A stretch of DNA of 6,659 nt from Nitrospira sp. (GTDB taxonomy: Bacteria > Nitrospirota > Nitrospiria > Nitrospirales > Nitrospiraceae), in assembly GCA_005116795.1 (NCBI GenBank), contig SWDL01000067.1:1-6659 (forward strand), written 5' to 3'. Below are positions 5,218 through 6,659 of this stretch, in pieces. Below the pieces are notes generated by a model. That model saw only the letters and a program-made list of their open reading frames with translations. It had not been told where the DNA came from and searched no databases. A program made the translations under genes and the position numbers. Positions within the stretch are counted from its first letter, which is position 1; the number at the start of each line of letters is the position of its first letter.

Positions 5218-6243
5218 ATGGCGCACGAACAATTTGAAGAATCGGTCCCGCTGTACGCCGTCGGCGCGCTGGAGAAAGCGGAACGGCAGGTACTCGAGGT
5301 GCATCTTTTGAGCGGTTGCACCGCCTGCCATGCCGCGCTCAAGAGCTATTCCGCTGTGGCCGGCCTGCTTCCCTATGGGCTCCCCCCCCACTTGGCGCCG
5401 GTAGAACTAAGGGCAGGCATCATGGAGGCCCGTTCGAAATCCCATGCCCGGTCAGAATCGCACGGGGCAGCCGTGAAAATCCAGGAGCCTGCCGGGAGCT
5501 GGCTGGCCGACATGCTGTCACCCGGTGGGCTGCGTCCATCGTGGGGATTCAATCCGGCGGTGTCGCTGGCGGCCGTGCTCATCGCCATCGGGGCCATTGC
5601 GTACAGCGCGTATTTGCGATCCCAAATGACCATCGAACAGGATCAGATTCTGCAGGTCCAGACCGCGCTGCAGGAGGAACATCAGCGGATTGCCGCGGCC
5701 CAGCAGCACCTGACCGCGCAACACCAGGAATTGTCCGCCTTGCGCGATCAGGTCGGGTTCCAGACCGGAGAAGTGGAACAGTTGAAGGCGGAACTCGCCG
5801 ACCGCGAAGAGCAAGTTGATCAATTGCAGACCCACGTCGCGCAGCAAGGCGGCGGGAACAGCGAGCTCCACAAGGCCCTCGCGCAGCGGGACGAAATTCT
5901 GGCGTTACTGCGCGCGCCGGACGTGACGGTCGTGTCGCTGGCGGGTCTGCTGGATGCGAAAGCCGCGGGCGGCTTCATTCTGTTCGATCGCTCAACCCAG
6001 AAGGCGCTCTTCTATGCCTTCAATATGCCCGCGCTGCCGCCGGACAAGACCTATCAGCTCTGGGCGATTCTGGATAAACCCGTCAGCGCCGGAGTCTTCC
6101 CGCCTGATCATGGACAAAAAACCCGGGGGATGGTCCGCGGCCTTCCCGATCCCGCCAAGATCACTAAGTTCGCCGTGAGCGTGGAGCCGTCGGGAGGCCG
6201 GCCGCAACCGACGGGCGCCATCTATCTGATGGGACAATTGTAA
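5218..6243 (+). CDS. RskA-type membrane anti-sigma factor with long coiled coil
   Basis: This 341-residue protein is the cognate inhibitor of the upstream sigma factor. Residues 1-60 form the cytosolic sigma-binding domain with H29-x4-C34-x2-C37, one residue longer than the standard H-x3-C-x2-C zinc motif. Residues 114-132 (AVSLAAVLIAIGAIAYSAYL) are the single membrane helix. Residues about 134-210 are a Gln/Glu-rich coiled coil (EQDQILQVQTALQEEHQRIA and onward, ending VAQQGGG), unusually long for the family. Residues 235-341 are the extracytoplasmic RskA domain, including KTYQLWAILDKPVSAGVF and the family's end pattern FAVSVEPSGGRPQPTGAIYL. The ATG lies four bases after the sigma stop with only a weak ribosome site, so translation is probably coupled. 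The model is that regulated proteolysis in the membrane frees the sigma factor; the signal is unknown. The coiled coil could act as a periplasmic spacer or dimeriser. Confidence 0.92.
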   Translation: MAHEQFEESVPLYAVGALEKAERQVLEVHLLSGCTACHAALKSYSAVAGLLPYGLPPHLAPVELRAGIMEARSKSHARSESHGAAVKIQEPAGSWLADMLSPGGLRPSWGFNPAVSLAAVLIAIGAIAYSAYLRSQMTIEQDQILQVQTALQEEHQRIAAAQQHLTAQHQELSALRDQVGFQTGEVEQLKAELADREEQVDQLQTHVAQQGGGNSELHKALAQRDEILALLRAPDVTVVSLAGLLDAKAAGGFILFDRSTQKALFYAFNMPALPPDKTYQLWAILDKPVSAGVFPPDHGQKTRGMVRGLPDPAKITKFAVSVEPSGGRPQPTGAIYLMGQL

Positions 6244-6296
6244 GCGATCGCCCTTCCGTCCCGGCACGAGACCGCCCCGAAGATCCCGCCCTAGTA

Positions 6297-6320
6297 GACC
6301 GACAAAGTGGACCGACAAAG
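6297..6320 (+). repeat. Two-copy tandem repeat GACCGACAAAG
   Basis: GACCGACAAAG occurs at 6297-6307 and again at 6310-6320, a 13-bp period with a two-base spacer. It lies in the 155-bp gap between the anti-sigma gene and tadA, about 25 bp upstream of a possible -10 box. It may be a paired binding site or a slippage product. A second short repeat, three copies of ATTG, lies at 6367-6378. Confidence 0.5.
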
Positions 6321-6342
6321 AGGATGCAGGAACCGGCTCTTG

Positions 6343-6351
6343 TGATAAGAT
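6343..6351 (+). promoter_or_regulatory. Possible extended -10 of tadA
   Basis: TGA followed by TAAGAT (6346-6351) resembles an extended -10 element, four of six matches to TATAAT. No -35 match is seen at 17 bp (GATGCA). It would give a leader of about 40 nt to the GTG at 6399. Confidence 0.25.
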
Positions 6352-6398
6352 AACCCGCCGCGACGGATTGATTGATTGTTGAATCAGGGACCTCCAGG

Positions 6399-6659
<261 letters not shown>

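Noticed and set aside
4626..5342. A 238-residue minus-strand frame opposite the sigma factor gene
   Set aside because: It is entirely antisense to the sigma factor and the start of the anti-sigma gene, has no recognisable motif, and arises from high GC.

Overview
The window is mostly high-GC DNA (75% by hand count over 3361-3420). The genes are ordinary bacterial ones: an ECF sigma factor with an RskA-type anti-sigma factor, a lipoprotein-anchored truncated haemoglobin, a glycosyltransferase-like protein, TadA, and a GAF/TPR protein. The protein style and the TGcTATAGT-type promoter fit a Nitrospira-like (Nitrospirota) chromosome. That placement is inference from style, not from a marker gene.

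Layout. Positions 1-498 hold the 3' end of a plus-strand gene whose product joins the front of a GAF-type domain to TPR repeats. Positions 550-2243 are a minus-strand accessory block. It contains a large gene with an excisionase/MerR-like helix-turn-helix and an unrecognised helical C-terminal part (836-2227), then a small orphan antitoxin-like gene (550-774). The large gene has clearly lower GC (49% over 1561-1680). It sits between GTTAGAC and GTTAGGC core sites, and its 3' end overlaps a long imperfect palindrome with single-base bulges on one arm. This looks like an integron-type gene cassette with an attC-like site, and it is the most interesting part of the window. Positions 2244-2750 carry no intact gene, only a probable decayed coding remnant. 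Position 2751 starts a glycosyltransferase-like gene that appears to be leaderless. It converges on a globin gene (3889-4356, minus), with a strong hairpin between them.

From 4533 onward there is a plus-strand regulatory operon. A sigma70-type promoter is followed by an ECF sigma factor and, four bases later, its membrane-bound anti-sigma factor. The anti-sigma factor has a short Cys/His motif, one membrane helix, a long coiled coil and an RskA C-terminal domain. The globin gene diverges from this operon. After a 155-bp spacer with a short tandem repeat, tadA (tRNA adenosine deaminase) begins and runs off the window.

How the parts work together: the sigma/anti-sigma pair is a self-contained envelope-signal module, and its target genes are not visible. 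The divergent globin could share its control region, but no shared operator can be seen. The cassette-like block and the orphan antitoxin look like acquired cargo inserted between chromosomal genes.
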